From Strobilurus pachycystidiatus (lineage: Eukaryota; Basidiomycota; Agaricomycetes; Agaricales; Physalacriaceae), in contig JAHLMK010000001.1 in the NCBI GenBank assembly GCA_019915135.1, positions 62,001 through 126,000 on the forward strand: DNA of 64,000 nucleotides, written 5' to 3'. Each line of letters begins with the position of its first letter. The first letter of the stretch is position 1. The notes below the pieces were generated by a model. That model worked only from the letters and a program-made list of their open reading frames with translations, searched no databases and had not been told where the DNA came from. Of the stretch, positions 34,980 through 47,485 are shown piece after piece. The translations under genes and the position numbers were made by a program.

Positions 34980-37900
34980 GGACAGAGAGAACGACGCGAC
35001 CGGCGGCTCCGCCGCCCCCGTTGACGATGGTCCATGCCCAGTCGTTCACTATCGTAAGTTGACTGACTGCAGTCGCCCGGACGGTACTCTCAGCGTATTT
35101 CCTCGGCACAACGATGCCTCGCAGCCTGTAATGCGGTAGTCGGTACTTATCAAGATGAAATGAAATGAAATGCGAAGAAGACCTACCGAAGACTGGAGAT
35201 GATCAACCTTTGTGAGTTCAACGAGAGAGTTAACAACACAGGTGACGAAACATTGGAAGGAAAGCTTACCCGCATCTACGGGCGGCTGCGCCGCCCTCGT
35301 GAACGAAGGCTCTACAGCCCACTGCCCAGTGTTCAACGACAAAATCCTCGGGTTTCAGCCTGTCGTGGGCATCACCGACGGGGCCGTCGCGCACCAGGAA
35401 TCAGACAAGTGATATCAAACCTACTTGCACGGTCAGTACACGCCAACAGTCAGAGGTTAGGTTTGCTGACCAGAGAGATTCGGATCCGCATGGTGGGGCG
35501 GCTGCGCCGCCCCGTCAACAAATCCGCCAGTTGTTCGGCAATCCCCCACGATGATTCTAACGTACCGGTGCCTTTGACAATAAGTACGGTCTTGAAGCGC
35601 ATCGTGGGCCTCGCCGGCGGGGCATCGTGCTCCTGAAGGAGCAGTGAGACCTGAGGCAAGTGATAATAAAGCTAATTGGACGTTCAGTGTAAGTCCATAA
35701 TCACGACATCGGTAGACTGACCTGCCAAGATGCGCGCGCAGTTCGAGTACACATTCGAGATCCAAACCATGCTAGAGGCGTACAAAGATGCACCGAGATG
35801 GCCGCAAGCCTTCGATTCTAAGAGAATGTCGACCATTGAACATTCCGAGAAGTGGCGCATTAACGACAGTGAAGGCAGCGGCGTTGCCGCTGCGTTGATC
35901 CAGCAAGACCGAGTGGACGTGGTGCCTCTGGACATGGCACTAGAAATACTGTGACAGCCGCTGGTCCAAGAGCAAGGAATTCCTCAGTAAACAACCGTCA
36001 GTCAAGGCGAAGACTAAGACATCGTTAAGCTCACCTGGTACTGCCGCAACTAGCTCGCCATATAAAGGTAGCTCCAGCATCATAGCACGCGCCGCAAATA
36101 GAAGAGGAACAGTCGATGTAGCGGGAGTACCACGGCGCGCCGGCAACGAGAAGGTAGCGGTCCCGGGAACGTTGAAAGGCTAGCGACGGTTTGCGAGAAG
36201 GTAGAGTCACTGGCTTCGCTGAAGGAGACCATCTCAGTCAACTCGAAAACTTGAGACCATGTCAAAACCTTACCTAGTAATGCGAGCACCGAGATCGCTA
36301 TGTCCAAGGTGGGTCTAGCACGGAAACGTTTTAGAGCACCAGTGATTGTCGGCTCAGGAAGCGCGGAACGAAGAGAGACGGCCCGGGTGTGGCGAAAGTG
36401 TCATGGCGCACCGACGAAAGAGGAAGGTGCCTCTGAACGTCAAAGACACCAGCAACACCAACGCTGCAGTGCTTAGGGTTGCCGAAGAGTACTCCAATGG
36501 CTTTCGAAGGCGGCTTGACCCAAGTCAAGGATTCGGTCCCGGGATGCTAAGACAAGGAAAGGTGCGTGGTCACTGGTATCCATCTTCAGGCAGGACGCGT
36601 CCAGCGATGGCAAATCCTCTTAGCCTTGCCCAGGCCGTCAACCCAATGTTGTAGCCAGAGAATGAACTGGGTGCTGGGGTACTCTATGTTGACCGTTGCG
36701 CCGAATCGAGCGCCGGAGGCGCGACGGCCGTTGTTGCCAGTAGAGTGGTGCGGGAAAATGGTGGGGAAGAGTTCCGTGGGAGCGGTAAGGCAGCGAGTTT
36801 GTGCGGGTACGTGAATCTGTTACAGAGTGAGTAGATTCCTTCTAGGGACGAAGGCAACAAACCTTCGCGGACAGTCTATATAGACGACCAGAAATCGGGC
36901 ATAGAGGACGATGTATCATTGCTAGAGTGACTGAGAGTTAGCAGTCTTGAGAAGAGGTAAGAACTTGTTACGCACCTTTTCCCAATGCCTTCAAGTTGTC
37001 CGTCAGTCCGAAAGCTCATCCGTCCTTGAGGCGCCTCGAGAATTGTTAGCTTCACTGTGCTCTGAAGGCAAAATGCAGCTCACCTCATACCCAATGCCAG
37101 CCGTCGACGGCAACCCAACATCCAGTCCGCGTCCGAGTCCGAAGTGATGAGTCCGAGTCTAACAACGATATTGTTAGCCAGGCAACAAAATGAGGAAGGA
37201 GAACTTGTTACCGAGGTGTAGAGATTGCGAGTCCAAGAGTCCCAAAGTCCAGGGAGCGAAGTCTGAAGAAACTCGAAATCGAGGTGAAGGTAGGAGACAA
37301 GTAACGAACTATCCCAAAGCGGATGTGAAGTCGAGTAATGTAAGTAGGTAATGAAGAGAAGCAAAGCGGAAGCAGATGAAAGTAGGTAGATGGAGGTAAG
37401 GTTGACGAAGCTAGGTAGGTATGCGTTGTGTGAGCGCCGCCATGTGTGTGAAGACCAGTAGTGGTGAAAGTGGGAGATCGACTGGATGATGAAAAAGACA
37501 AACAGATCCCACTGGGTTTTATACAAATTGGAGGACGCGCACGGGCCACAGGGATGTATGAAGACCCTGCTTGCCTTATACGGATGTGGTACGAGACGTC
37601 TGAGACGCGGAATTTCCCTCGAGGTAGGGATGTGCGGGAGCCGTTCTGAACGCCTTCCTAAGACGCTGGGACGGGTTGGATAGCACCATATAGTGTGGCG
37701 CACCCAGGAATGAGCATCTCGGTAGTGCCAGACCGGCCCGGGGGGCGGCTGTTTGTAAGTGAAGGTGGGGAGGCGGGAGGGCGTTCACGATGCAAAGGAA
37801 GCGGCGGATACACAGTTTAGAGCTGTGGGTTAGCTAAAGAGGTGTGTATCAGTGGGTGTTAGGAGACCCGGGTAGTAGCGTTCAGTGCTGCACGAGCGGC

Positions 37901-38285
37901 AGCCCAGATACGAAGGGTGGCGCATTTTTTGTGCCCCGCCATCAGATGACGCGCTATCGCCATTCTGAGTGCTCTAAGTTTGGAATTTATAGTATGAATG
38001 AAACTTCCAGTGCCCAGAGACGCCAAATCGCGCGCGAAGCGCGCGTCTTGGCCCATTTAGAGTCTGGTAAAATTTGCTTACCTTCAACACTTTGATCTTC
38101 CGGTCCCGCGACGGCCGAGCGGGTGCCACAAGCACATCCTGAGGTAAATCGGAGGCGATCCAAAGAGAATTTGACTCCGACACGGGCGTGAATCGAGTAG
38201 TTGTAATATCGGACTTGGAAGTACGCGGTAAAGGAAAGCGTGCGTCATAGGGCAGCGCAAGGAGTCCAACCGCGGCACCATTCAC
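34980..38285 (-). repeat. Intron-dense region related to copies 1 and 2, with GC palindromes
   Basis: On the minus strand, donors such as AAG-GTAAGC near 38,085 and GAG-GTGAGC near 37,080 recur with intron-like spacing. The first block (38,285-38,087) reads as a plausible exon: NGAAVGLLALPYDARFPLPR ... SDLPQDVLVAPARPSRDRK. Later blocks are short. At 34,999-35,020, 35,279-35,298 and 35,496-35,515 lie GGCGGC(T/A)(C/G)CGCCGCC-type palindromes, the first within sequence that matches the start of copy 1 in reverse complement. No full gene model could be built; coding, decayed or non-coding all remain possible. Confidence 0.45.
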
Positions 38286-38402
38286 ATTGTCAACGTGTTA
38301 GAGAAAAATGATACCAATTATTCATGTTCATTCGGCGCTGAAAATCTTTGGAATTCATGCAAAATGAATCAAATTTGGCGAACGGAATAAAATATTTTTG
38401 TT

Positions 38403-38463
38403 GAGGATCGAACGATCGACCGACAGTTTGGCAACAGCACGCGCAGCCGTTCGGCCAAGCCCA
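38403..38463 (-). ncRNA. tRNA-like or SINE-head sequence
   Basis: The minus strand reads GGCTTGGCCGAACGGCTGCG, similar to a tRNA D-arm, then about 35 nt later CGTTCGATCCTC, similar to a T-arm. The arms do not fold into a clean cloverleaf and an AT-rich tail follows. It lies between two divergent intron-dense regions. Confidence 0.3.
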
Positions 38464-38639
38464 CTTCTTTTCGCTCACTTTCTTCCACCTAAGTCTCTCC
38501 CCGGCTCTCAGCTGGCCTCCCTCTCCCAACAATTTAATTCCGCGTTCTGAGCACCACCACCTGCTGTCGCGACCGACTTCCCCAAGATTGACGAACACTT
38601 CAAAATACCTCCGTCGAGGTGCGCACACGTGATGGGCGC

Positions 38640-40450
38640 GTCTGCGCCAAACACAACTCACCATGTTATGTTTGTTTTCCCGATCGTGCAGCGGGATTGT
38701 CACTTACCGTGACACTCCTGTTCAGTACTTCCAACCTACCGTCATTATGCCCGCAGTCCACGTCGTCTGTAAGTTCTTTTGACTTTCTTCTTCTGTTCTA
38801 TTTTTCATTCGTTCCTTCCCAACGCCTCCTCATGTCAAGAACGGGTTGCAAGAGGTCGGGAAGGTGGTGATGGACGTCGTAGACGCCGACGTCGAGTCAG
38901 GTAAGTCTTTTCTTTCCTTCTCTCCATTTGCTTTTGAAAGTACTCAAACGTTTCCCAGACCTCGCCACGCCCTCTCCCGGTCGCCGTCAACACACTCTCC
39001 TGCTTCAAACCACCCTCCTATCGGCTTTCGACCTTCCCAGGCCTTCCTCAACGTTCCACCATCCCCGCCACCTACCCAATCTCCCATCCCGGTGTCCGGC
39101 ACCCTCGTACCCCAACCCAGAGCTTGATCACCTCTGTGCTGGGATACGAAGGTGTTCCGGACACGTACTGACCTTTTTCCAGGCTTCGTATTCACGATCA
39201 CGACGCGCGCGCAAGATTGATTGGGTCAACGGTAGCCGTGACGCAATGTGGCCTACACATTCGCGTGAAGTTGTAGGGTGATGTGCGTCATCGCCACCGA
39301 ACGCGTATTCTTCCCAATGGCCGAACCAAGTATATGAATCGACGCCGGACGACCGAGGTGCGTTTGACTATCCTCATCCTTTCCTTATACTTACTCGCTG
39401 ACTCAAACAGAACACAGCGTTGACTATATGTATCAACGCCGGACGACCGAGGTGCATATAACTATAGTCATTCTTTGCCTTGAACTTACTGATATGTACA
39501 GAGCTTTGACTAGATGTATCGACGCCGGACGAGCGGGTCGATGGACGGTACGCTTCTCCTTTCCGTGTCCAGCCTCCCAGCGACCCAACCCAGAGCCTGA
39601 TCAACTCCGTGTTGGGTTACGGGTGGGCTGGACATGCTACTGACTGTGTACAGTTCACCGCCGGATCAATCAAAAGTACTCAAGTAGCCGGTAAGTCATC
39701 GACTCATGGTGGCATTGATCTCACGTCCTGTAGGGGGACGTGTTTAGCTTTGACTATATGAATCGAGAGCTGGCGAGCGGCTCTGGGCGTCACCTGTAAG
39801 TCCTTCTTCAACTTGAGGCCGCGTACTCATGTCTTGCAGTCCGGACCGTTGTCAAGGTAAGATTTCGTCGTTGTGGGGTAGGCTTATCGTTGTTTCTAGC
39901 TTTGACTATATGTATCGAGAGCTGGCGAACGCCTCAGTAAGTTGTTCAAAACACTTTTCAGAATTGACACGCTTACCATTAGCCCAGGAGTACATCATGA
40001 AGACGTTGAATACCTGAAGTCAAGGTGCACATTTGCCGTTGTGGGCTTACTGTCTTGACTATATGAATCGGAAGCCCGCGAGCAGCATAGTAAGTTGTTC
40101 AAAACCGTTTCGGAGGTGTACGCTAACCGTTACACCAGCGTTACGTGGTCGAGTTCATTTTGATTACAGTAAGTCACTCCTCCGCATCTCGAGTCCCTCC
40201 GCTGATGTTTTCCAGGTTGTAAGTCAGTTGTATTACTCCTCCAAAGCTCCTACCAACTCTGGACATCAACAGAATGTAGTAAATGTAAGTCCCGCTACTT
40301 AAAGGAAATGCACCGCTAACACACCTTGCAGAGCAAAATAAACTTGATTCCGTATGTTTTGCTGCGCTCTACACAACATCAGCTAACGAAGAGTTTAGAT
40401 CTATAATGAAACTATGTCTGCATTCACAGGGAACTTATGATGGTACGTCC
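38640..40450 (+). repeat. Intron-dense array with duplicated short exons
   Basis: Opens with MPAVHVV at about 38,748, a GTAAGT donor, and an exon reading NGLQEVGKVVMDVVDADVES. Further on, the motif GACTATATG(A/T)ATCGA or a close variant recurs at 39,334, 39,428, 39,514, 39,758, 39,910 and 40,063, each start followed by a GTRNGT-like donor and TTTCAG/GTACAG-like acceptor before the next. Translated, the units read YMNRELASG, YMYRELANA, YMNRKPASS and YMYQRRTTEV. A second internal duplication links CCAACCCAGAGC near 39,112 and 39,587. No complete protein could be assembled; it looks like exon duplication in a fast-changing gene or repeat. Confidence 0.5.
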
Positions 40451-40675
40451 TCTGCTTATTCTCACTGTGTCCCGGTTCAAGGGGCCCTAGAGGGCAAATC
40501 CATGGCCGTTTGAGAAGATTACGTAACCTAGGACGTCGGCGACATGACGTTTTTAGCGTTTTTAACTGGCCCGCGACCCTGTGAGGCGCGCGGGGACCAA
40601 GAGAGTAGAATGCTCAACACCGCCACCATGTCGTGGGAATAAGCCCCGACACTAGGCAGTTTCCTGTGTGAGGTG

Positions 40676-41010
40676 AGCGCCCCCCGACGTCCCCCGACGT
40701 GCACCCTGACCCGCCCCCCAGTTCCCGCCCATCCCCCAACATCCCCACCCCTTCCCCACCGCTCCCCCATACCCTCACCCCCCTGCACCGGCTCCCCACC
40801 GCTCCCCCACTCCACCCTCGACCGTCCCTCGCCACCCACCCGGCTCCCCCATCCCCCCCTGCTCCCCCCACCGCACCCCTCCCCCCTCCCCCACCGGTGC
40901 CCCTCCTCACCCCACCACACCCCACCCACGCGCTCCCACCCACCCCCATCCACTCGCCCACTCACCCCGCCAGCATTCCCCACGCCAGGACCCCGTTGCA
41001 CCCCACCAAT
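40676..41010. repeat. C-rich low-complexity tract
   Basis: The + strand is a run of CCCCCAC/CCCACC-like units with almost no G. Open frames across it are compositional. Confidence 0.8.
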
Positions 41011-41079
41011 TCCGTGTCTGCCCAGTCTTGAGCGCGAGCCCAAAGTCGAACCCGTTTTTGTGTTTGTACTATAGACAAG

Positions 41080-41580
41080 ATTAGTACACCGGAAAGATAC
41101 GAAGGCGCACGCACACCTCCTCGAAAACCCTCGCCCGGTCCGACATCTTTGCCTCTTCGGGTTGTACTCTGTCAACAAGACAAAATCCTCAAGGTGGAAG
41201 GCTTTGCAGACCTACAGGCAAGACGTGAGTTTTCGAATCGCGATACGCACATGAGGAAAGTGGGGAATGGCAGATGGTAGATGGCGAAAGGCGCAGGGGA
41301 GTTTGAAATGCATATTGTAGAGGCAGAGTGAAATTTGGGACTCACCAATGTATCGTGCCGCGCCTGCACCAGTTCCAATTCCCCCTGTTTCTCCGCCAGT
41401 AAGCTCTCCAACCCAGGACCATCTGCATTATCCAAATCCAGTTCCAAGTCCAATTCTCCCTCCTCCAATGTCTGCGCCCGCTTTGCTAGTGCTTTTCCCC
41501 TTCCCCGTTCATGTCCTCGTTCATAAAGACTCCAGCATTTCCGGGGCGCGGCTCCGAGTCTACGCGCGCCATTGAGTCTA
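41080..41580 (-). CDS. Probable coiled-coil gene, model incomplete
   Basis: One exon reads KALAKRAQTLEEGELDLELD then ESLLAEKQGELELVQARHDT with a GTGAGT donor after it, a convincing coiled coil. Downstream an exon after a GTTGACAG acceptor reads KMSDRARVFEEVCVRLRIFP and stops. The middle junction and the start (a possible ATG at about 41,573) do not resolve in frame. The family is not recognised. Confidence 0.35.
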
Positions 41581-41599
41581 GTCTTCTTGCTTCGCCTGT

Positions 41600-42110
41600 C
41601 GTATAGGCACGTCGCGTGGCCTAGTGTAGAGAGATAGTCATGGAGTCTGAGAGGAGAAAGTCGTGTCCTTGTCGCTGCCGGTTGTGGTTAACGAGAGAAA
41701 GGCACGAGGTTACATAAGCATGCTTTCTCTGGCATGCCGGCGGACCGAGTTATTGCTTTCTGCTAAGTCCTACTAGACTTTACTTGCCTCTGCAGCATGA
41801 TCTCTTGACGTTAACGCGAACGCGAAGTCCGGAATATCTGAATGCGCAATTCAAGTCGACATGATCGCCGCATTATAGCTCCACTGCGCTATGTATGAAC
41901 GACGGCGTGGTGATTCAAAGTCATTTCAGTAGTTTCAATCCGGCAGCAGAAGGTTGCAGAAGCTAAGACTTTTTATTATCTCTTGATGTAATGAACCTCG
42001 CGTTCGACTATTTTTGTATAAGACTAACGAGCCCAATACCAATCCCGCGAAAAGAAGAAGGGGAAATTATTTAATTGGCACTGCAATGAGATGATTCAGG
42101 GAAACAGTGC
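41600..42110. other. Intergenic stretch, nothing recognised
   Basis: No coding exon, repeat or RNA gene was recognised. Confidence 0.5.
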
Positions 42111-42119
42111 AGATGGCGC

Positions 42120-43400
42120 GGCGGTTCAACGCACCCGGCAGCAGTAGGGCGGGGAGACGGCGACGCAAGTGTACGGAGACACCCAAGTGGTCGGGCGCTG
42201 TAGCCAGTTCCTGTAAAGCGAATCCGTTAAAGTGAATGTTGGTGAACGGTTACAAATACTGCGCACCTCCACGTCATCCGATAGGCGGGAACAACGTCCC
42301 AGAAACGCCAGTTGCCAAAGACTTGCTTGATGAGGTTGAGGTCGATCTGTTCCGGAATCATTCATGCAATCGCCGAGCATCGGGAGTAAAACAAATCTTT
42401 CCAGTGACCGGAATGGTTCCATTTCTCGCACGCCTGCTGTGAGCAAGCTCCTGTTCGTTCTTGGAGAGGAACCACGAGTTGCAGTTACTAGGGAAGTCAA
42501 GGAGTGTGAAGAAGAGCGCAATGCCCGCACGGGCGGTCACGCAGCCACAAACGACGCAGAGCCACCGCCACCCGGCATTACCTGGACTACCGAGACCCAA
42601 GGATGCTGGTCCAGCAGGGCTCGCGAGGAACCAGACGCTCATACGCCTAGCGAGCTCCTCCCTAGCGTACCAACTCCTGAGTACGAAGATCACGACCGGG
42701 GCGAAAGCTGGCACGATGAGGATTAGGCAAGCAGGAGAAAACGCCGGTCAATGCACGCACGCGCTTCGAACGGTCCCAACATGGCACGGAAAGCATACTG
42801 AGAGGAATTGTCAGACGGCATAACCACTGCCGAGGGAGGAAAAGGATTATGCCACCTGCTGCGAGGTCTGTGCGCCAGCCTGGGCGAACTTGAAGATACC
42901 CGTCCTATCTCGCAAATTGACGGGCGGGCTTTCAGAACAATGGGATTGGAGAGCAGTGTCCTTCACGAACACGCTAGTGATTGATCAAAACGCTCCAATA
43001 GCGACGGCGTACGGGACGGTCAGATCAACGCCGTAGCAGTCTCGTGTACCAGCAGAAATCAGCCGGTGGGTCCGTTGCCAATTCACCGATGCGCACCCGC
43101 GTATGTGTGTCTAGACATCACCAAACGTCAGACTGGTAAAGAATACGACACAGTATCGCAGCGTACTGGTTGGCCTGGATGTTGAGATCTTCCTTCATTC
43201 CAGAGAAGTAAGTGTTCGCCGCGTTGGATTGATCCTGGTTGGAACGATGAGCAGATATACCAACCAATTGGATTAACGACATTCGATACACTTCATCCAC
43301 CAACCAACTGAAGCGAACACTACGCGGAAGACCTGTGAGCTTGCCGGAGACTGGGAGGTAATGCACGAGGAAGTACCTTGTCAGAATAGACACGTCCAGC
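42120..43400 (-). pseudogene. Decayed MFS transporter (allantoate permease/TNA1-like)
   Basis: Minus-strand fragments in several frames keep the order of an anion:cation symporter family MFS protein: DQSNAANTYFSGMKEDLNI then QANQYAAILC (first helices), MLGPFEA, RSWYAREELARRMSVWF, NAGWRWLCVVCG, then WFLSKNEQELA, a KQVFGNWRFW-like phrase and a TGYS-like phrase. Stops and frame changes lie between the blocks (for example after MLGPFEARACIDRRFLLLA), and the C-terminal half is missing. Transport function is lost. 43,400-44,220 upstream holds no further recognisable exon. Confidence 0.65.
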
Positions 43401-44089
43401 TAATTGATAGGCCGGATACGCGACGCAGTGACTTGTGGGTGGTCGTACCTTCAAGACGAGCGAACGTTCCTCCGAAGACTGTACGGCGTAGGGCGTTAAC
43501 TGTCAGAAACAGGTCTTCAAGAGGTCTCAACGAACCTTCCTGAACCAGTCGTGATCCCAGAGAACTTGGAGTACGCGTTTCCACAGCGGGAGGCGGGGAG
43601 TCTCACTCATGGAAGCCATCGAGGGAGGATGGGCAGCAAAATGTCCTGGAAGGATGTCGCCAATATAAGATGGACGCTCGAAGGTGGGATGTGGACCGCC
43701 AGATAAGAACATGATAACGAAGATTGGCCACCTGACGCAGGCTGCTGAGGACGGTTTAGGGCGGTCAGCGCCAGGAGATGTCGCCGGTGTACGATGCTCT
43801 CACCTGCTCTTTTAGCAATGTCGAGCTTAGAGGTGCCGACCAAAGGCGGGGAGGAGCAGATTCTTTACCTCCGACTGGTTTCAAGAAATATGCGTGTCTG
43901 GAAAGATAGACGGTTGTGCTATCTCCGACGTTGCTGTCTGTCGGCTCCGCGGGGAACGTGCCCCATTTGTTTAATTTGGTGATAAGGCGGCCTCCTCCTC
44001 CAAAAGTGATTGCGAGCGCAACATCGGGAGACGAGACATGGACAACGCTTGCCTAAAACTTCGGCGTCTGGTCCCGTGGCGGGGAAAAA

Positions 44090-44195
44090 GCAAAGTCGCT
44101 CGGTGACGTTACACTGGTGACGCCTCCTCTATTGGGACGGCGGAGCCTGGACGATGCCGAGGATGGGCTTAATTTTGGGACGTCACGTGGCACGC
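44090..44195. repeat. Possible divergent copy 3 of repeat R2
   Basis: GTGACGCCTCCT, a GATGCCGAGGAT phrase and AATTTTGGGACGTCAC occur in the same order as in R2 copies 1 and 2, but with lower similarity. Confidence 0.3.
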
Positions 44196-44478
44196 TTGCG
44201 TTGCCTTTCTTACTAGGAATCATGCCTCACAGTTACTAACTCAGTTACTTTGCAAGTTATCTCGTATTCGACCACCGTTAACGGTGATGTATTTGTTCGC
44301 ACCAGGATGCTCTTACAAGTTGCAATTGCTGGAGGTATACAAGAAATGACCATTGTGTGCGTACAAGATGATAAAATTAAAGTACAATTCGACATGCGTA
44401 AGGGTTGCCTTTACATGGAGAGATCCAAGAACCGTTCCTGTTGAACAGATCAGCGCTCCCGCCTCCGCGAGAATGTGC

Positions 44479-47463
44479 CTACGCACAATTGTCAAACGCG
44501 GGATGATCATGGCCGTCTTCCAACCGCCGTCTCTTGGTAGCAGGTTCAAAGAATTCCGGGACGCGACGTTTGAGCGCAGGTGATCCTGCCGACACTGGAG
44601 AAGCCGCGTCATCCGACTGACCGTCCTCATTCCCGCCCGTTTCCCCCGACCCTACGTATGTGGTACCAGGAGGATCAACGTTACCAGGGTGTTGATGGTT
44701 GTTTGGCCTAACCGGGTCGTCAAGCTCCAGTGGGGGATGGCTCTGCGGAACCGCGATATCCTCCTGTTCGTCCTCCTTCTCTTCGTCGGACGCTGCGTGT
44801 TGAGCACCGTCAGGATCAGGCTGATCAGGCTTGTCGTGAGGGCCGTCGTCAACCTCCATCGCGCGTTGGGTCTGTGGAACCGCGATATCATCCCGATCGA
44901 CGTGCAGCTCGTCGTCCCCCTCCTCGCGCGACGACTCCTGAGAAGCTGCTCGCCCGGTACGCTGAACTCTCCTCTCCTTTGGGTCGTCGTCATCCTCTTC
45001 AAGTGAGACCTCAGAAGCAACCTGACCTGACTGCTGCACGTCTTCATTGGTGGGATGCCCTTCCTGCTCGCGCTCCTTCTGGCTCGATTCGTCCTCCTCA
45101 TCGGATGAGGACTCAGAATCTTCGTCACCTGACTGCTGCCCGTCTTCATTGGTGGGATGCCCTTCCTGCTCGCGCTCCTTCTGGCTCGATTCGTCCTCCT
45201 CATCGGATGAGGACTCAGAATCTTCGTCACCAGACTCAAGTTCGTCCTTATGCTCGGCCTCCTTCACGCTCGACGACTGCTGAGAAGCAACTCCCCCGGT
45301 ACCCTGGGCTCCCTGCTTCCTGGGGCTGTCGTCCTCCTCCTCTACGGATGTGCGCTCATGATTATCTTCACCGCTCTGCTGCATTTCCTCATCCCTGAGA
45401 TGCCCTCCCTGCTCTGGGTCTTCGTCGGCCGGTATGTTACTGGGCTCGGTCGCCTCAGTCCGGGGGATAGTGCTGATTCCAACCGCACCCGCGGAAGGAG
45501 GAGGGGCCTTATTGCCACGGACAGGCTTACGAGGAGCTTCTAACATCTGAGCAGCGTACGATGCGTCTTTTGTGGCTTGGAGCTATATGTGTCGTCACAA
45601 ACTGGGTTCAAGACATCACAAAATTACGCACATTCATGGCAGTGAGCTGCTTTAACACCTCCTTCTCCGAAAGATTTGGATCAACCACGGTGTCAGCCAT
45701 GACTACATCCCCGTCGTCGTCCGTTGGTCGCGCGGTCGTTGATGGGGCAGGCTTAGGTGGCATGGAGGTGCTAGGACGATTCGAAACCCTGGCTGGTCCG
45801 CTAGGTTGACTCCGCGGGACAATTCGCCCAGCGTAGACGGGAAAAAGGACGTCATCATCGTTGATGTCGGGCGCCATGGCGGGAAGGCTGGTGGTGTTGA
45901 GTCCAAGGGTGGGCACAATAGCTTCCTCCCAACACTTCTTGAACAACTTCTGCAGGTTTCCCGCCTTCAACCGAGTACCTTGTGTAGCGGTATCAAAGTT
46001 GTCGTATTCCTGTCCGGAAAGCTCCATGACCCGGTAAAGACGACGAACGTACGAGAAAGCAAGGTTGGACAGGAAGTCCCCAAGGTCTTGATGGTCGAAA
46101 GTTGCCCCAACTGTGAGCTCCAGAAGGTACTGGGCCTTATGAAGTTCGATGAAGAGCTTGAAGGATACGACGGCCAGGCTAAGCTCGGTAGAGACCTTTT
46201 CATAATCCCTAGGCATAAGGATGGCGGTCGCCGAGACGATGACCAAGCCTAGGCGCATGATCTCCATGAACTGGTCGAATTGGGTGGGGTCAGGCTGCGC
46301 ATAGGGATTACGTTGAGCTGGAATATGTCAACACGCAGGTTGGAATTCTTCGTTAACCTGCTTACCTGTGGGATGAACCCAATATAGCAGGAAACGCGCA
46401 TACAGCGCCCAAGCTTCAATATGGCTGATGTTTGTTATGCTCTTGTCGAGCAGATAGCTCAGGATGAGTCCTATCAAAGCGTCGTGCATGACAGCGCGGT
46501 TGAGGAAGTGCGTTCCTCGCATGGCCGTCGCCCTGATATTAAGCGTATAGTGGGGAGTCATGGGCTTCATGATCCTTGCATTATCACTGGTTAGTCGCCA
46601 ATGGATCTCAAAACACTGCGGACTTACAAGTAATCGCCACCTTGCATGACAACACCGTCCGACTTGACCACGCCTGCGCTTCGGCCGTCCTCTCCCATTG
46701 ACCAGTGCTTGATGACCTTGTACACTTGCGCGTTGGCGAAGTCGTGTCTTTGTGTCGCCCACAGCTTCAACCCTTCCACACAGAAAATGATGGTCCCCAT
46801 GCCACACGCGTCCACATGGGTACAACTATCTGTGCCTTCGGCTCCGACCAAATGCCACGGCATCCAGTGTTCAGGGTCGTGTGAGAACTCCCCCCGAAAT
46901 ATGGTCGCAGTTTCGCGCATGATCAGTGCGCTCTCATCGAGTTCGCTAGAGGGACGTGAGACAGTACCTCCTTGAAAAGATTGAAGCACACATACGATAC
47001 CCAGCGAGGCAAAAAGTCTATCTCCAGAGGCCGCAGGTACGAGGGACTTTGAGGGATGTCGATCAAATTGAGGAATAGCCCTTGCGTCCCGCGCGATATC
47101 TCGTGAAGAACGAAGCGGACGGACGCCTCAATGTGGTAGGTCTTCCTGCCGAGATCTCTGGACAGGGGAACTGGACTAACATTAGTTGTGCAAGTGGACT
47201 GACATACGTAACTTACGCGTCGCGCTTCTGTTTTCTTCAACATCAACGAAAGGTGTGAACAGGTCGATGGATAACGGCTGGGGGGCTCTCATGGCTTCGG
47301 AAGCGAACACAAACGTGAGACAATGCTCGCTCTTGTCCGAACAAGCGTCGGAGCGTCGGTGCCTCCAATCCAGTTGACTCCACTGGGCTAGGGGGTGGGC
47401 TTGAACGAGGCCTCTCCCGAGCTTGCTGGTCATTCTTGAAACCCTGAGCGACGTAATTAACAC
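44479..47463 (-). CDS. JmjC-like double-stranded beta-helix protein with acidic tail
   Basis: Exons on the minus strand include SEAMRAPQPLSIDLFTPFVD, YHIEASVRFVLHEISRGTQG, then WMPWHLVGAEGTDSCTHVDA with CGMGTIIFCVEGLKLWAT, and MKPMTPHYTLNIRATAMRGT with THFLNRAVM. The H-x-D (THVDACG) and the later TPH histidine sit where JmjC-type proteins hold Fe(II), so an Fe/2-oxoglutarate enzyme fold is likely; the substrate is unknown. The next exon is helical (FSYVRRLYRVMELSGQEYDN) and the last is a long acidic Ser/Glu-rich tail with a 34-residue tandem duplication and a KRRVPEFFEPATKRRRL nuclear-signal-like end. The preceding coding region ends within a few dozen bases upstream in a linkable frame, so this may be the C-terminal half of one gene. 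Confidence 0.6.
45041..45244 (-). repeat. 102-bp tandem duplication in the acidic tail
   Basis: Two nearly identical 102-nt units encode the 34-residue block GDEDSESSSDEEDESSQKER ... HPTNED in tandem. In frame and therefore harmless to translation. Confidence 0.85.
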
Positions 47464-47485
47464 CTGAAAAAAGCGTCAATCAGAG

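Noticed and set aside
39334..40075. CRISPR-like regular repeats
   Set aside because: The genome is eukaryotic, spacing is irregular, and the repeats coincide with exon-like blocks.
40528..41178. Gly/Arg-rich minus-strand frame and Pro-rich plus-strand frames
   Set aside because: They lie in the C-rich tract and reflect base composition, with no splice or domain support.
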